Assembly: GCA_014281115.1 (NCBI GenBank)
Contig: JACONQ010000002.1
Span: forward strand, 1,674,001-1,738,000
Length of the DNA: 64,000 bases
Source: Laburnicola sp. R22_1
Lineage: Eukaryota > Ascomycota > Dothideomycetes > Pleosporales > Didymosphaeriaceae
Direction: 5' to 3'
In this document: one piece after another, positions 31,874 to 44,000 of the stretch
How positions within the stretch are numbered: position 1 is the first letter of the stretch
Layout: each line of letters starts with the position of its first letter
The notes under the pieces: model-generated
Databases searched by the model: none
What the model saw: only the letters and a program-made list of their open reading frames with translations
What the model was told of the DNA's origin: nothing
Position numbers and translations under genes: made by a program

Positions 31874-33529
31874 ATGGCCTCAAACAACGATGTCAACGTA
31901 CTTATTGTGGGTGCAGGGCCGGTGGGTCTAGCGCTCGCGCTGGACTTGGGCCGACGCGGCGTGCGCTCCACAGTCATCGAGCGCAACCTGACTCCTGCGA
32001 ATGAGCTAGTCGCCAAGGCAAGCGTTCTCAATGAGCGCACGATGGAGTTTCTGCGATTGCTGGGGCTGAGGGATGAAGTCGTCAACGCAGGATTCCCTGC
32101 AGACCTGCCCGGTGACACGGTCTTTTGCACTTCGTTCAGTGGTAAATACATTGGACGCCTCGAGATGCCATCAGCCAAGGACCGGGACCTTCCAGAACAA
32201 TGTTGCGAGACGCTTCAGCGATGCCCTCAGTTTTTGTTCGACCCTTTGCTGGCTCGCGCTGTCACTCAACGTGGAGTCGCAGATCTCCGCTGGGGCGTCG
32301 AGTTTATCGGATTGGAGCAGAATGAGGCCGGGGTCAAGTGCACCGTCAAAAACGTCAATAGTGGCGAAGAGGAGGAAATTCGAGCCAGTTATGTCGTTGC
32401 CTGTGACGGTCCAACTAGTCCAGTGCGCAATGCACTCGGCATCTCGTGGGAGGGCCAAAATCTCGGCTTCACCATCAGTGCTATCCTTCGAATCGACAAT
32501 CTTGCAGACCAACATGCCCTTGGAGCAGGAGAACGCTACCTCTTCATCGGCCCCGACGGCACTTGGGGTAACTTCACTACCATTGATGGTCGCTCTCTAT
32601 GGCGCTTCTCGATCGTTGGCTTGGGTGAGAAGGTCGATCCCGATAAACTCGACATGGACTCTCTGGTGTTGAAGGCACTGGGCCGCGAAGATATCAAGTA
32701 CGAAGTTCTGAAAGTGAGCCAATGGCGCCGTAGTCAGTTCGTAGCCGGCAAATACTGCGAAGGGCGGGTCTTTCTAGCCGGAGATGCTGCTCACACCATG
32801 TCACCCACAGGCGGGCATGGGTTGAATACCGGAATTGGCGATGTGATGGATCTCAGCTGGATGCTGCACGCACTTCTGGGAGGCTGGGGAGGACCTGCCC
32901 TGTCCGAAGCATACAACACCGAACGACGTCCCATTGCTCTTCGGAATGGCGCCGGATCTACCAGGAATTTCGGCATCTGGACCGATAAGGTAGGGCGAGA
33001 CAAAGTGCTGGACGCTGGCCCCGAAGCAGATGAACAGCGCCGCGCCCTCGGCGAGAGAATGGCGGGGAATCTACGCGAAGAGTTCCAAGCTCTCGGCCTC
33101 GCGTTGGCATACAACTACAATGCCTCGCTCATTATCGTGCCTGACGGTACTGCCGCGCCACCTGATGATCCCAGTATCTACATCCAGACAGCGCGTCCCG
33201 GTCATCGTACGCCCCATTGCTGGTTGAAAGACGGCCGCTCAACCATCGACCTTTTCAAAGGTGGCGATTTCGTATTGCTCCGTTTTGGCGCCGAGGCTTC
33301 TGACGACGCAAAGCTGAAGGTAGCGGCGGACAAGATCCGGTTGCCGCTTCACGAGGTCACGATTACTGAGCCGCAGGCTAAGGATCTTTATCAGCATCGA
33401 CTTGTGCTTGCCCGTCCAGATGGAATGGTAGCGTGGCGTGGAGACTCCGTTCCTAATGATGTGGAAGGTCTTCTCGACCAGGTACGCGGGATGTCGAAGT
33501 GTAGCAATGGCATCCATGGTGCGCCGTAA
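31874..33529 (+). CDS. FAD-dependent aromatic monooxygenase (PHBH/phenol hydroxylase type)
   Basis: A single-exon gene of 551 residues. The N-terminal FAD-binding motif is VLIVGAGPVGLALALDLGRR, ending in the ribose-binding Glu of VIER. The second FAD motif, GDAAHTMSPTGGHGLNTGIGD, is intact. The C-terminal ~150 residues form the thioredoxin-like domain of the phenol hydroxylase branch (RPGHRTPHCWLKDG, then LVLARPDGMVAWRG). There is no signal or membrane segment, so it is cytosolic. These enzymes hydroxylate phenols, often before ring dearomatisation or quinone formation, using NAD(P)H. It is divergently paired with the P450. This is the last cluster gene on the right side; the next 6 kb hold no gene. 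Confidence 0.92.
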   Translation: MASNNDVNVLIVGAGPVGLALALDLGRRGVRSTVIERNLTPANELVAKASVLNERTMEFLRLLGLRDEVVNAGFPADLPGDTVFCTSFSGKYIGRLEMPSAKDRDLPEQCCETLQRCPQFLFDPLLARAVTQRGVADLRWGVEFIGLEQNEAGVKCTVKNVNSGEEEEIRASYVVACDGPTSPVRNALGISWEGQNLGFTISAILRIDNLADQHALGAGERYLFIGPDGTWGNFTTIDGRSLWRFSIVGLGEKVDPDKLDMDSLVLKALGREDIKYEVLKVSQWRRSQFVAGKYCEGRVFLAGDAAHTMSPTGGHGLNTGIGDVMDLSWMLHALLGGWGGPALSEAYNTERRPIALRNGAGSTRNFGIWTDKVGRDKVLDAGPEADEQRRALGERMAGNLREEFQALGLALAYNYNASLIIVPDGTAAPPDDPSIYIQTARPGHRTPHCWLKDGRSTIDLFKGGDFVLLRFGAEASDDAKLKVAADKIRLPLHEVTITEPQAKDLYQHRLVLARPDGMVAWRGDSVPNDVEGLLDQVRGMSKCSNGIHGAP

Positions 33530-36500
33530 ACCGTGATGAGATCCCTTAGATGATATAGTTATGGAGTAGAGAGAGAAATAATAAAACTATATTGTCGTTC
33601 AGTCTCATGTCCTTGAACCTTGGTTGTTATGCTGTTAAGTCCCATAATCTGTAAAAGGTTAGGTCTGACTATAAACGGATATTAATGAATGAATCATGTC
33701 GTTCAGTCTCATTGTAACTCACATATCGCCCGAAAGAAATTTCGGCCCCGCCCTCGACGGGTCCCCTCGCTGGCAGATGAAGCCACCATCATGTCCAGAG
33801 AGAAAATGTGGCGAACCTTTCAGTACTCGATAGAACACTGTAAGGGAAAGCTGTTAGGGTGCAAAAAACACAGTAAAGCAGTGTAAAACACTGAGACTAG
33901 ATTGGCATTCGGGCACTGTTCGTGGGTGATGAGTAAATAGGCACCTGATAATTGTTGATGCCATATCAGTGATATAAAACATAGGGAGCGGTATTTATAC
34001 AGTAGCAGATTATAAAATAGTAGGATAAGAAGGAAAGGAATATACTAACTTACCTATGTAGGTATCCAAGATAGGCTAAGCTGTCTGTAAAGATAACTGT
34101 ATGCAAGCGATCCTAAACTATTACATTCATCTATGCATTCATATCCGTTCATATTCAACTCAACAATTTACATATCATAAAATTAAACAGCTAGAGTACG
34201 CATGAAAAGAAGGGCGCGATTAGAATCGACCATAGTGGGGAGCCGAAGCATAACGCCATAATTAATAGAATATTGCACACCCCCGTAGTTGCCGTGATTA
34301 ACAAAGTTAGCTAGCACACATGCCGTAGCGCTACTAGTTCTAGAGTCTAAACCTACGCAGTAAAAAGCTAACATAGTTTTAAGTACATATCAGCCATTTT
34401 CCTCTACCTCTTCCCACTTACCACATTTACCTCACTAAGTTAAATCCTAATCTTATTACACTTTAGAGCACTATTTTATCGTCCATATAGCGCCTCTACC
34501 TCCTCTAACACTACCTCCCTACTAGCTTAGGCTCAGCCTCAGCCTTACTCTCTAGCTAATCCTCCCGTTTAGTTGTATGTACTCTCTAGGGCGAGCAACG
34601 CGTGAAGTATCAATTGATATTCTTAGCTACGTCTACTTGTGCCAGCTCAGGCTCCTCCAGTCTCCCTAATGCCAATTCTAGAAGCAGTTTAATCTCCTAC
34701 TCCCTCTCTCCCAGGAATTCCACACCCTAAAAAACCATCCCTACCTCTCTCTGAGTTTCTCAGTCCAGATAGACACGCTCCATTCCCTCATCACTCATAA
34801 ACCCACCATCTCTCGTTCTCAGTCCACATCATTGTGATTCCCATATCGCCCGGGAAAAAGAAAAAAATTCGACAAAGCCTTAAATGGGTCTCCTTACTAG
34901 CAGGCGAAGTACCCTTTGTCTTATTTTTACGTACTTGTTTATAGCTAGCATTCGTACCTGGTATATATGTATATATATATCTACAAAGTCATATCCACCC
35001 AGCTGTTCAACCAAACCCTACGATAGAAACGTTTTTTTTCATGTTGTAGCTTGTTATTTTAACACATAAGCTGTAGCACCTATGATAGTAAGGGTGTGTC
35101 GTAAATCCATAGATTGTCTCTATCCACCCAAGTTCCCTATCCTAGTGCTTCTACAGATATTCGTTAAGCAAGTAGACTGCTACACACACGACAGCATTCA
35201 TTCAAGAGCTGATGTATTTAACAGTCCTCCCTCCACCAAGCCTGCTCGCTAGCGAGGCAACAAACGCGTGGATAGGATACTGCGAAGCAGGTAATAAAGT
35301 AGATAGATACCTACTCGGACCCGAGCTATATCATAAAAAGCGTCACGTTGACACTAAGACCGAAGTTCTCTGTATCTAATTCGAGGCCACGCAAGGCTTG
35401 CAGACGACTAGATCATTTCTACTACCTGCATATTCATTCATTCATTTCTATTTATACTCGACTTAACCCTTTTACAGAGGTAGGTAGTAAGTAGCAACAT
35501 CAGATTGACAAACGCACAGCATCATCACCATGCAAGCCCTACCTACCTATTAATAACCGTCTCAAAGCGCCTATGTACACATACATGTACCGCCTTCCAA
35601 GAAAAAGGTTATCAGGCATACACATTTCCCAGTGCGTGCATGCAGGTGAGAGCTAGGAAGCCATTAGCAGCAAACCTTGGGGCCAGCGGCTATGTTGTTA
35701 TTTTTCCATGTGACCTCCACGAGGTCTTCGCATGAGCCCAGCGCTGAGGTGTGGATGTGGACAGGCGCGTCTAGAGACCGAGAATTGGCCTCCAGGAGGC
35801 GCTCGGTGAGGTGGTATCCATGGCGTCGATCTGTCTCTCTCTCTCTTCATCGGTTGGTATATGCTGGGTGACTACTAGCAACCCTCATTACCCTCGGCTC
35901 GCTCGACCTAACAACCTCGTACATTCGTCAAGTCGTCCTCAAGCCAATCTCCGTCCGCTCAACAAGTTCAAACTAGGTGGTATGTTCCGACGCCCACGAT
36001 AGCATGTGGAGCGGTGAAGCTTGGGATGCCGCCCCCTTCCTATTGGTTGAACATGGCATGACAACCGTTGCGCTACTTCCTACTAGTCTATACATGAATC
36101 ACTCGAGGCTGCGTGTGATGTCACGTGCAAGAGGGCTGTCGGGTCCAAAGTCACAAAGTCTATCATGTGATGACGCTGTCCACCTGCAGGGCAGCGACAA
36201 ATTTTTTTTGGCAACGAGACAAAGAATAAAGTTAAGTGAACCAGGGCGACGCGTAGCGCCGGACACCAGCGGCTGTTCAAACTGGATGACATGCAAGTGC
36301 AGTATTTTGTCGATAGCCCACAGCACTGGTGGGTACACTCAGGGTAGAGGATACTATGCCGTCGATGTTCCGCCAAGCGATGGACAACATTCGGCCTGCA
36401 GTGATCAGATCACAACAACAGCGTACATACACGTTCCGCTGATCTTGCAGGCCATTGATGATGGAGCAAATCAGACATTGCGAGCTCGGTATTTCCCTCG

Positions 36501-39500
36501 TTCCAGATTAAAGATCCGAGCCCAAAGCTCCGTCGGTGAAGGATGAAACGCAGGGCGCCATCATCATCATCAGCATCCATCGGCGGCCTCGTAATAATCG
36601 TAAAACAAAATCTCTCCACAATAGATCCCCCGAGCTGTGGCAGGCATACGCAGTCCCGCGCACACAGCTCAGCACAACCCGCCCGAGGCATCATCCGTCC
36701 CCGTGGGCGCGCTGGGTGTTGGCTGCTTTCGAAAGATTGTCCCGAGGCCAGGTATCCCCTCTCGGTTCCTCTCACCCACGGCTGGGATCGTCGCGGAGTA
36801 ATTTAAGTAACACGGGACGAGTCGAGCTTCATGAACTACGTATCCATGACCACCTACCTCAAGGCATGAACAGGCTCGAAATAAATGTTTCCGGAGACCG
36901 TATATAGCAACGAAACGGCCAACGACTGGAGATGGTTGTCCTGGAACTGCTGGCGATACGTCGTGGCGTCAGCCAATCAGTGGCCGGAGCAAGGGCGCCG
37001 AAAGCTCGGCAGTTTCAACCATGCCAATGCTCGTGAGCGGCAAGGGAGGGCCACAAGGTTTGGTTCAGCTCAACAAGGCAACGCAACACCAACCATGATG
37101 CTGGGCTTCATAGGTGGCATCTCTTGACCGGAGGACTTGTGGGTCTTGCGGAAGATGACGATGGCGTCGCTTGGGATCCACGCCTGAGGATTTCCATGGC
37201 TTTGTGCATCCCATGCTGCGCAGCCACGTTGCGAGAGCTTCGAAGCCATCGGGCCGGAAGAATGGCATCGAAGCATGCTATTGGAGATGGGTCCCTGCAG
37301 GCGTGCGGTATACTAATGCGAATAGCGCTTCCAAGGTGTCCTCTTTGAGCATCGGACGTGATGGTGGGGCACTACTCGGAAGGGAGTCGAACCGTATATC
37401 GATAAGATCTGAGCGGTGCGCTCTCCAGTGCTCTGTGCGGATGGTTGGTCACGGGAAAGTTGACGCTAGGCCCACTAGGCAAGCAACTAAGACGATGGAC
37501 GCACCGGTACTGCTGTGCATGCACTGAGGGCACTCCTAATGGTCCGCGGACAGACAGTAGTGCTCAGAATATTTTATTATGGAAGGACTCGGGCGCCATC
37601 AACCCACTGTCCAAAGAAGGCAGCTCCAGAGAGGGAACGTCCTCGAGCAATTTGCGAACGGCAGCGGCTACGAAGCGCACTCGGTAGCCACGCCCTTGGG
37701 ACTCGAAATGGCCAGGAGGGTTTGGCGCGGTATGGTCGGTACGGTGGGCGTGACAAGAAGTGCCGGGGCCGATCAGCAGCGGCCACAGATTGCCGCTCCC
37801 TGTTTGATAGAGATTGGCAGGCGGGAGCGAACTCTACTGCACGGAGGCTGCCGGCAGCGAAAAGGAATGGAAGCGAGCGGTGTCCCCTGGCTCGGCCCAG
37901 GCTGGACGGGCGCGAATAGGGCGGGAAAACTCCCTTGGTCGATCTGGGAAGGCAGCAGTCTTTCGACGTCTAGGCAGCGGTTCGCCGTTGGGAGAGGGCG
38001 GTTCGGGGTCAAGTTGGCTCATCACAGCCATGGACGGTGACGGGCGGTGACTGTTGCGGCGAACGACGAGTCGGGCAAGGCGCGTGAGTCAGAAATAGTG
38101 ATTGGCAGGACAGGGCCCATTCTCTGCGACGCCATTTGCTGGCGGCGAAGTCTGCGGAAAATTCTACGTGGCGTGGCGCGTCACTGGCGCACCCAGCCAT
38201 GGGGGAAGGCGTTAGGCGTTAGTCATCTAGACCGTTTCTGGCCGCAAGATTGCCAATACTGTCCATGCACGGGGCGAACCAGGAGGGCAGGGGTCGGCGA
38301 TGGCGGGCTGGCATCGGCGTCTGCCAACGCTCCACCACGCCGAAACCGAAACGTGACGGCGGGTCGAGGCAGGCCGGGTCCCGGCAGGGAAAGCAAAGCT
38401 TCTGCTGGCAGCCTGACGGGCAGAGGCAGAGGCAGCGTGCGTTGCAAGATGGGCGCGGCTGGTTTCGTCGTGGAACTGGCCATGGACCTCCGGCCGCAAC
38501 GGCCAGGCCACGGCTCGCTCACGCGGGCGTCTAACAATAATCAGCATGGATGCTAATGACTAGTAATGAGCCTGCCCAGGTGGCCTGTCCTCCAGCTGAG
38601 CGCGGCCGACACGGTGGCGACTGCACGGGGCTGCTTTGGGCGGCCGTGCGCCTTGCTGTGTGGTTGCGTGTTGCGTGCTGTGCATGTGTCCGTGCGCGTC
38701 CCGGTGTGGGTGGCGAGTGTGCGTGTGTGTCACCGTGTCTCTGCCCGGGCGCATGCGGCGCGCCCATTGGCCAGCCCGCAGGCGGCTGTGTCGAGCGACT
38801 GGCAGGAGCAGCCCGCGGTGCACAGGGGGGGGCAGGCATGAATCAGGCTCAGGCGGGCGCGGCACAAGCCAGTCGGTCGTGGCTTCTCCCCCAGCTGGTG
38901 CGCGTCGGCGTCGGCTTTGTTGGACGCGCTAGCCCCGCTAGCCCCGCGCTAGGCCGCAGTCGGAAAGCGCGCCCCAATCCCTCACGGCGGCCCACCGTGG
39001 GCCCACTTTTCGCACTTTCGCCTCCTGGCCCCAGCATGGGCCGCCGGGGTGGCACGGCCGCCACCGTCGCACGCCTGCGTCTGGCCGGCTTTAGCGGCAC
39101 CCGCAGCGTGGCCTCCGTCGCTGCTCCGTCGCTGCTCGCCGCTGCACGCCTATATGCCGCCCGTCTTCGTCATAGCGCTCCTGCCAGGCCCACCCCTTCC
39201 CTATATTTACAGAAACCGGGGCCCGCCCTCGCCCAATCGCCTGCAGGGGCCTCCCAGACACGAGCCGATTATCACGCTGCTGCCCAGCCGTGCCCTACTG
39301 CCCGCATACATCATATCCCGCCTCACACTCACCTCATCTTCTCGTATACATACTCCCAACGCCTACCCGACACCACACTCCCTACCACTGCCACCAGCCT
39401 CACCACCATCCACCTACCCTCGCAGTCCTTTGTCTCCCGCACCGCCCTTCCCTCAGACTGCCGTATCTCCATGGGATCTCTGTTCTTTTAATCCGTTGCT

Positions 39501-39640
39501 GTCGCTTTCCATACCACTCCGTCACGGGACCTCCGTTGGACTCATTGGCCCGTCATCGCCAGTCCTTCTCCCAGGAGTACGTAACTCTCTCCTTGAGTCC
39601 TTTGTTGGACCTGCAAGGACCTAAACCACCCCACAGCATC
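33530..39640. other. Gene-poor 6.1-kb region with diverged repeats and a GC-rich zone
   Basis: No conserved gene is visible. From 33600 to about 35500 there are diverged repeats, including a pair at 33703-33782 and 34816-34909 and short microsatellites. From about 37600 to 39250 the sequence becomes GC-rich and contains long frames with low-complexity, Arg/Ala/Pro-rich translations that I regard as chance. A CT/CA-rich stretch (about 39270-39480) just before the kinase start looks like its core promoter and 5' leader. Confidence 0.5.
33703..34909 (+). repeat. Pair of diverged direct repeats (33703-33782 and 34816-34909)
   Basis: Both copies share the order TCAGTC, CATTGT, CATATCGCCCG, TTCG, GGGTC, CCT, then GCAG and GAAG. 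The second copy has A and T at many sites where the first has C and G, suggesting C-to-T type decay. The first copy contains a small hairpin, CCGAAA-GAAA-TTTCGG (about 33730-33745). The element type is unknown. Confidence 0.5.
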
Positions 39641-41001
39641 ATGTTGCCCACACCGCCAGCATCCCCAACACTCCCTGCATTTTGTGCTCCCGAGGACCGT
39701 CTAGGCCAGATCCTTGCCGGAAGACTGCAGTTGACCGGCATCCTTGGCCTAGGTGCTTATGGAGTTGTCTACACGGCCGTGGACATTCAGACCAACGTAC
39801 CCTATGCTGTCAAGGCTCTCAGCAAGTTTGGCTTGGAGCCCAGGCAACAAAAGTTCCAGCAGCGGGAAATCCAGCTTCACCACCAGGCCAGCCCTCACCC
39901 CAATGTTGTTTCTTTGGTTAAAATCATGGACGCCCCGGATTGCACCTACGTTGTCATTGAATACTGCCCAGAAGGTGACTTGTTCTCCAACATCACCGAG
40001 CAGGGCAAGTATGTCGGCAATGATGCTCTTGCCAAGAGGGCCTTTCTCCAGATTTTGGATGCCGTCGAGTACTGCCATTCCATTGGAATCTACCACAGGG
40101 ACCTCAAGCCGGAGAACATTTTGGTAACTGATCAAGGCATGACCTGCAAGCTTGCCGATTTTGGACTCGCTACCAACGACCACATTACGTCCGATTTTGG
40201 CTGCGGCTCAACATTCTACATGTCGCCCGGTAAGTCGAATGTTCTAGTACCCGACTCAGCCAGGTCACGTGCTAACTTGGCCCAGAATGCCAGACCTCGG
40301 CACCCAAGGCCTACTCCTGCTATGCGTCAGCACCCAATGACGTGTGGAGCCTAGGAGTCATCTTGGTCAACCTCACCTGTGGACGCAACCCATGGAAGCG
40401 GGCTTCTTTCGAGGACAGCACCTTCCGCGCTTACATGAAGGACCCCAAGTTTCTCAGATCCATCCTACCCATCTCTCTTGAATTGGATTCCATCCTGAGA
40501 CGCATCTTCGAGCTTAACCCAGTCAAGAGGATCACCATTCCTGAGCTCCGTGAGCTGATCATGCGATGCCCCAGCTTCACGGCGACCAAGTCAGCGGCTC
40601 CTACGCCGCTGCCTTCGCCGCCATTCGCCCCAGTGGACTATGCCCAGGAAGCTGCCTTCAATGGATGCTACCAGGGTATGCCTCCTGTAGCTGCCCTTCC
40701 TGGTCCGGTCTACTCTCCACCATCCTGGGGGCTTCCCTCGCCTCAACACTCCATCTCCTCAGGGAGCTCCGACTCGGACAATGACTCCGTCTTTTCGTCG
40801 TGCTCGTCAGCTTCGTCCGCCTCCTCTACCTCTTCCTTCACTCACATCAACCCGGCTCAGAAGGTACCCCCTCGAGCTGTCCAATCTACATACGTTACTC
40901 CCCCCTCCAACACTTGGTTCCACCCCTTTATCCAGGCGGCCAATCTAGTCAAGCATGTATCATTCCAGCCACCCATGATGACCCCGGTACATGTGTACTA
41001 G
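39641..41001 (+). CDS. Ran1/Pat1-like serine/threonine protein kinase
   Basis: Two exons, 39641-40229 and 40286-41001, giving 434 residues. The catalytic domain comes first: glycine loop GLGAYGVVY, Lys about 58 in YAVKAL, HRDLKPEN with Asp about 154, DFGLAT near 173-178, and MSPEC rebuilt across the intron. The region before DVWSLG carries the insert-like SAPKAYSCYASAPN typical of this family. The kinase domain ends near residue 300 (NPVKRITIPELREL). It is followed by a Ser/Pro-rich tail with a long Ser run (SSGSSDSDNDSVFSSCSSASSA, interrupted) and FxxHP-like ends. Known relatives act in nutrient sensing and in repressing sexual development; that is family knowledge, not shown here. The gene stands alone in a 13.8-kb interval, which suggests a long regulatory upstream region. 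Confidence 0.92.
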
Positions 41002-44000
41002 ACTTGGCAAGCCTCGACCTTCCCCGACCCACCACAGGGATAAGCTTCTTCACCATTTGTTTCTATTTCCTTTCCGTTCGAAAAAGTTCATGACGAGATG
41101 AATGTTCTCCAGCGAATGTTATTACTGCACGGTGTTGGCGCGCATTTGGATTACCCGGCGTTCTCCAAAATAGACACGGGAGCATATCGATACCTACCTA
41201 CCTACCAGGCACGGGATCCACTCCATTTTCTCCTTCTGGATCCCAAAACCACGGCCTCGGATTAGAATATGTCGTTTGTACGCTTTTTAACTTTTGGAAG
41301 GGCCGATGCCTAGACGGCGAGGTTGCTTGCTTTTCTTTCTTTATCCTGCCATTTATGTTGTGCGTATTTGCACGAGTTCTTTTCATTTTTTTTTTTAGTT
41401 TGCCGTTGCACGAGACAACGATACATTGGGTGAGGGGTTCTTGAAAGCATTTTTCTGGAGTTGTGGTTATATTCTTTCCATCTACCTACCCGTTGGACCT
41501 CGGAGAAAGTCCTTGGTCATTCACGATCTTTTGGCATTTCTTTGCTTTTTTCTTTATTTTTATCAAAGATACCAGAGCAGGAGGGGGGAAAGGCCACCTT
41601 TTGTCTCATCACGCTTTATACTTGTACGGTAGCTGGTTTTTCTGTCCTGAAAAAGCGGACCGCATATATGTATGTATGTCTTTGTTGCCTATGTAGCGGC
41701 AGGTTCAACACGACACAAAATAACAAGGAAAGGTGTATCCTGGCGACGCGGCCTTGTGCTGCGGAGCTAAAAAAAGCCACAGACACACACACCCCATGTT
41801 CCATTGCGATGGTATCGTGCATGCTACGAATCTCGTCGAGCAGCGTTTGCGTCTTTCTGCAATACACTGTGGACTGCACACTGACACGTGCACGTATCTT
41901 TGTCAAACTGCTTAATACATAATGTCCGCCTTGGCCTCTGTGGGAAAACGAATCAAAGGCCCTAACGCACAAGCAACAAACGCCAACGCCAACGCCAACG
42001 TTGACTCGAAGGCAGGAAAAGTCGGTGACACAAAAGCAGGCAGGCAGACACTGCACAACCCTTTCCCTTCCCTGCCTAGGAAAAACCCGTATGTAAGCAC
42101 GTAGCAAACGCAGCCACCCACCCACCCTGGCCCCAACGGCCATCCAGATCCGCGTCCTCGCATGCACAAATCACACCAAACACCATGCGCCTCTCATCAA
42201 TCGAGCCGAGCAAATTCTGCATGTCCACACGCTCATCAAATCAACCTGCCGTGTCTGTTCCTGCCTTCTAACGCAACCAGGCAACGGCAAACCACTCACG
42301 CACCCCAGCCAGCCGGCAGCCCGGCTCATCCAATCCACATGCAAGCCAAAACGCCACCTACAGACAGCACCCTCACATCACCATCGCACACCCTACACCC
42401 TCTGAACCTTCTCCCTCTCTCTCTAGCCTCCCATGATTCGCCCATGCGCACGCATCGCAGCGCAGCGCAGGTAGCTAAGACCCGCCAGGCCTAGCCCAGC
42501 CTAGCCACTGGCCAGCCAACTGTGTCCGAGTGGGGGTGCGCATGCGGATGAGGATGCTTGCGTCTGGTTGGCTGCTTCATTCCCTCACTCACGTTGGGTC
42601 GGTCCACGGCTGGCTGTAGAGCCGCTTGTGGAGGGTTGGAGGCTTCTGTGACAACGTAGGCAGCGCGACGCGAATGTTGTTGCCAAAGTTGGACGGCCAA
42701 CAATATGGCAGCCAGACAGCCACCCAGCCTCCAGGTTCGGCTATGTACGTTGGAGCGAACTAGATATTGCCATTTTGGAGTGGCTTGTGCATTGCTCAGG
42801 CTGCACGGCCATGGTGAAAACGGACGACACGATATCCTTCGACTTTAAATTTCATTTGCCAGTTTTTGTTGAGACTGCGCTACAGTCAACTCCACGGTGG
42901 GCGCAGGCAGCACACTCATAAGCAGCAGCTAAAAGCTAGACTCAAGGTGCCTAGCTGGCTGTCCCGCAGCCTGCCTGTCTCATTTCAGCCATCGACGGCC
43001 GCCGGAAAATCAAGAGTGAGCGAATATCGTGCCGCCTGCCTGCCTGCCCGTTTGTCTCATCACTCATTCACTGCCGTGTCTCGATGCCGCCGTTCGTTGT
43101 TCGTGTCGTGCTGCCGTGAGACGAGGCAGCCGTCCAGAGGCGCGCCCACTCATCATCTGATCAGCGACGATGAATAATGCATGAATGCGTGCATGGATCC
43201 ATCGAAACAAGCAGCGCTTTCTAGGTACCTCAGCTTGCGAATAGGAAAGTGACGGTTGGCGCATCGCACGATGAGAGAGATGGCGTGCAGGCCTCCCCCT
43301 CGAGACTCATGATGATGGCGCGTGGTGGCTAAGCCTCCATGCAAGAGTCCGTGAGCAGGTGTACGCACAGGCAGTGGCAATTATCGCGAAACCCTGACCT
43401 GCCTGCACACTTTCCTCACCACCAACTTGCAAACAACAATTCCCTCAAGGCTCAACAAGCCGCCGGCCTGCTGTTTACTGCCCATGCCACGTCAGGCCCG
43501 ACCCGACCCACACCACCACTACGGATATGTATGCTAATCTCTCATCGGGCTCGTTTGAGCCCGTGGATGTCATCAAGGCGCCGCCCCCTCGGACATGCGC
43601 AAAGTCGGTGGCGATCTTATAGTTTGATCGATAGATAATACTACGCCAGACTACCAGACGTGGGTGCTGGTGCGTGGCTCATCAGAAAATATATTAGCTC
43701 TGAGGCTGGGCTGGGCTGGGCTGGGCCAACCCGGATCACAGAGAGAGCATGGCTGGCTGCGGATCAAGATTTTTGCAAAGCTGACGGCGGCCCAATCTGA
43801 TGCGAGTGGGTCCGTATGCTGGCCACTGCCTGTATTGGTGTGGCGTAGTTGGACAATATCCGCGATGAATTACGACGCTCACTCGATCGACCGGTCTGTC
43901 TGGCTGATTTTATTACCCCACGCTGAATCGGTCCAACGTGCCAGGCTTCCTTTCCAAGGTTGATTGTACCGTTGCTGTTCCTCATGAGGAAGCTGTGGAA

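Noticed and set aside
38550..39491. A 313-codon plus-strand frame before the kinase
   Set aside because: The translation is low-complexity Ala/Arg/Pro/Cys, overlaps equally long frames on the other strand and lies in a GC-rich zone where stops are rare.
41616..42167. A 183-codon minus-strand frame after the kinase
   Set aside because: No family pattern, overlaps another frame with an unrelated translation, and includes simple repeats.
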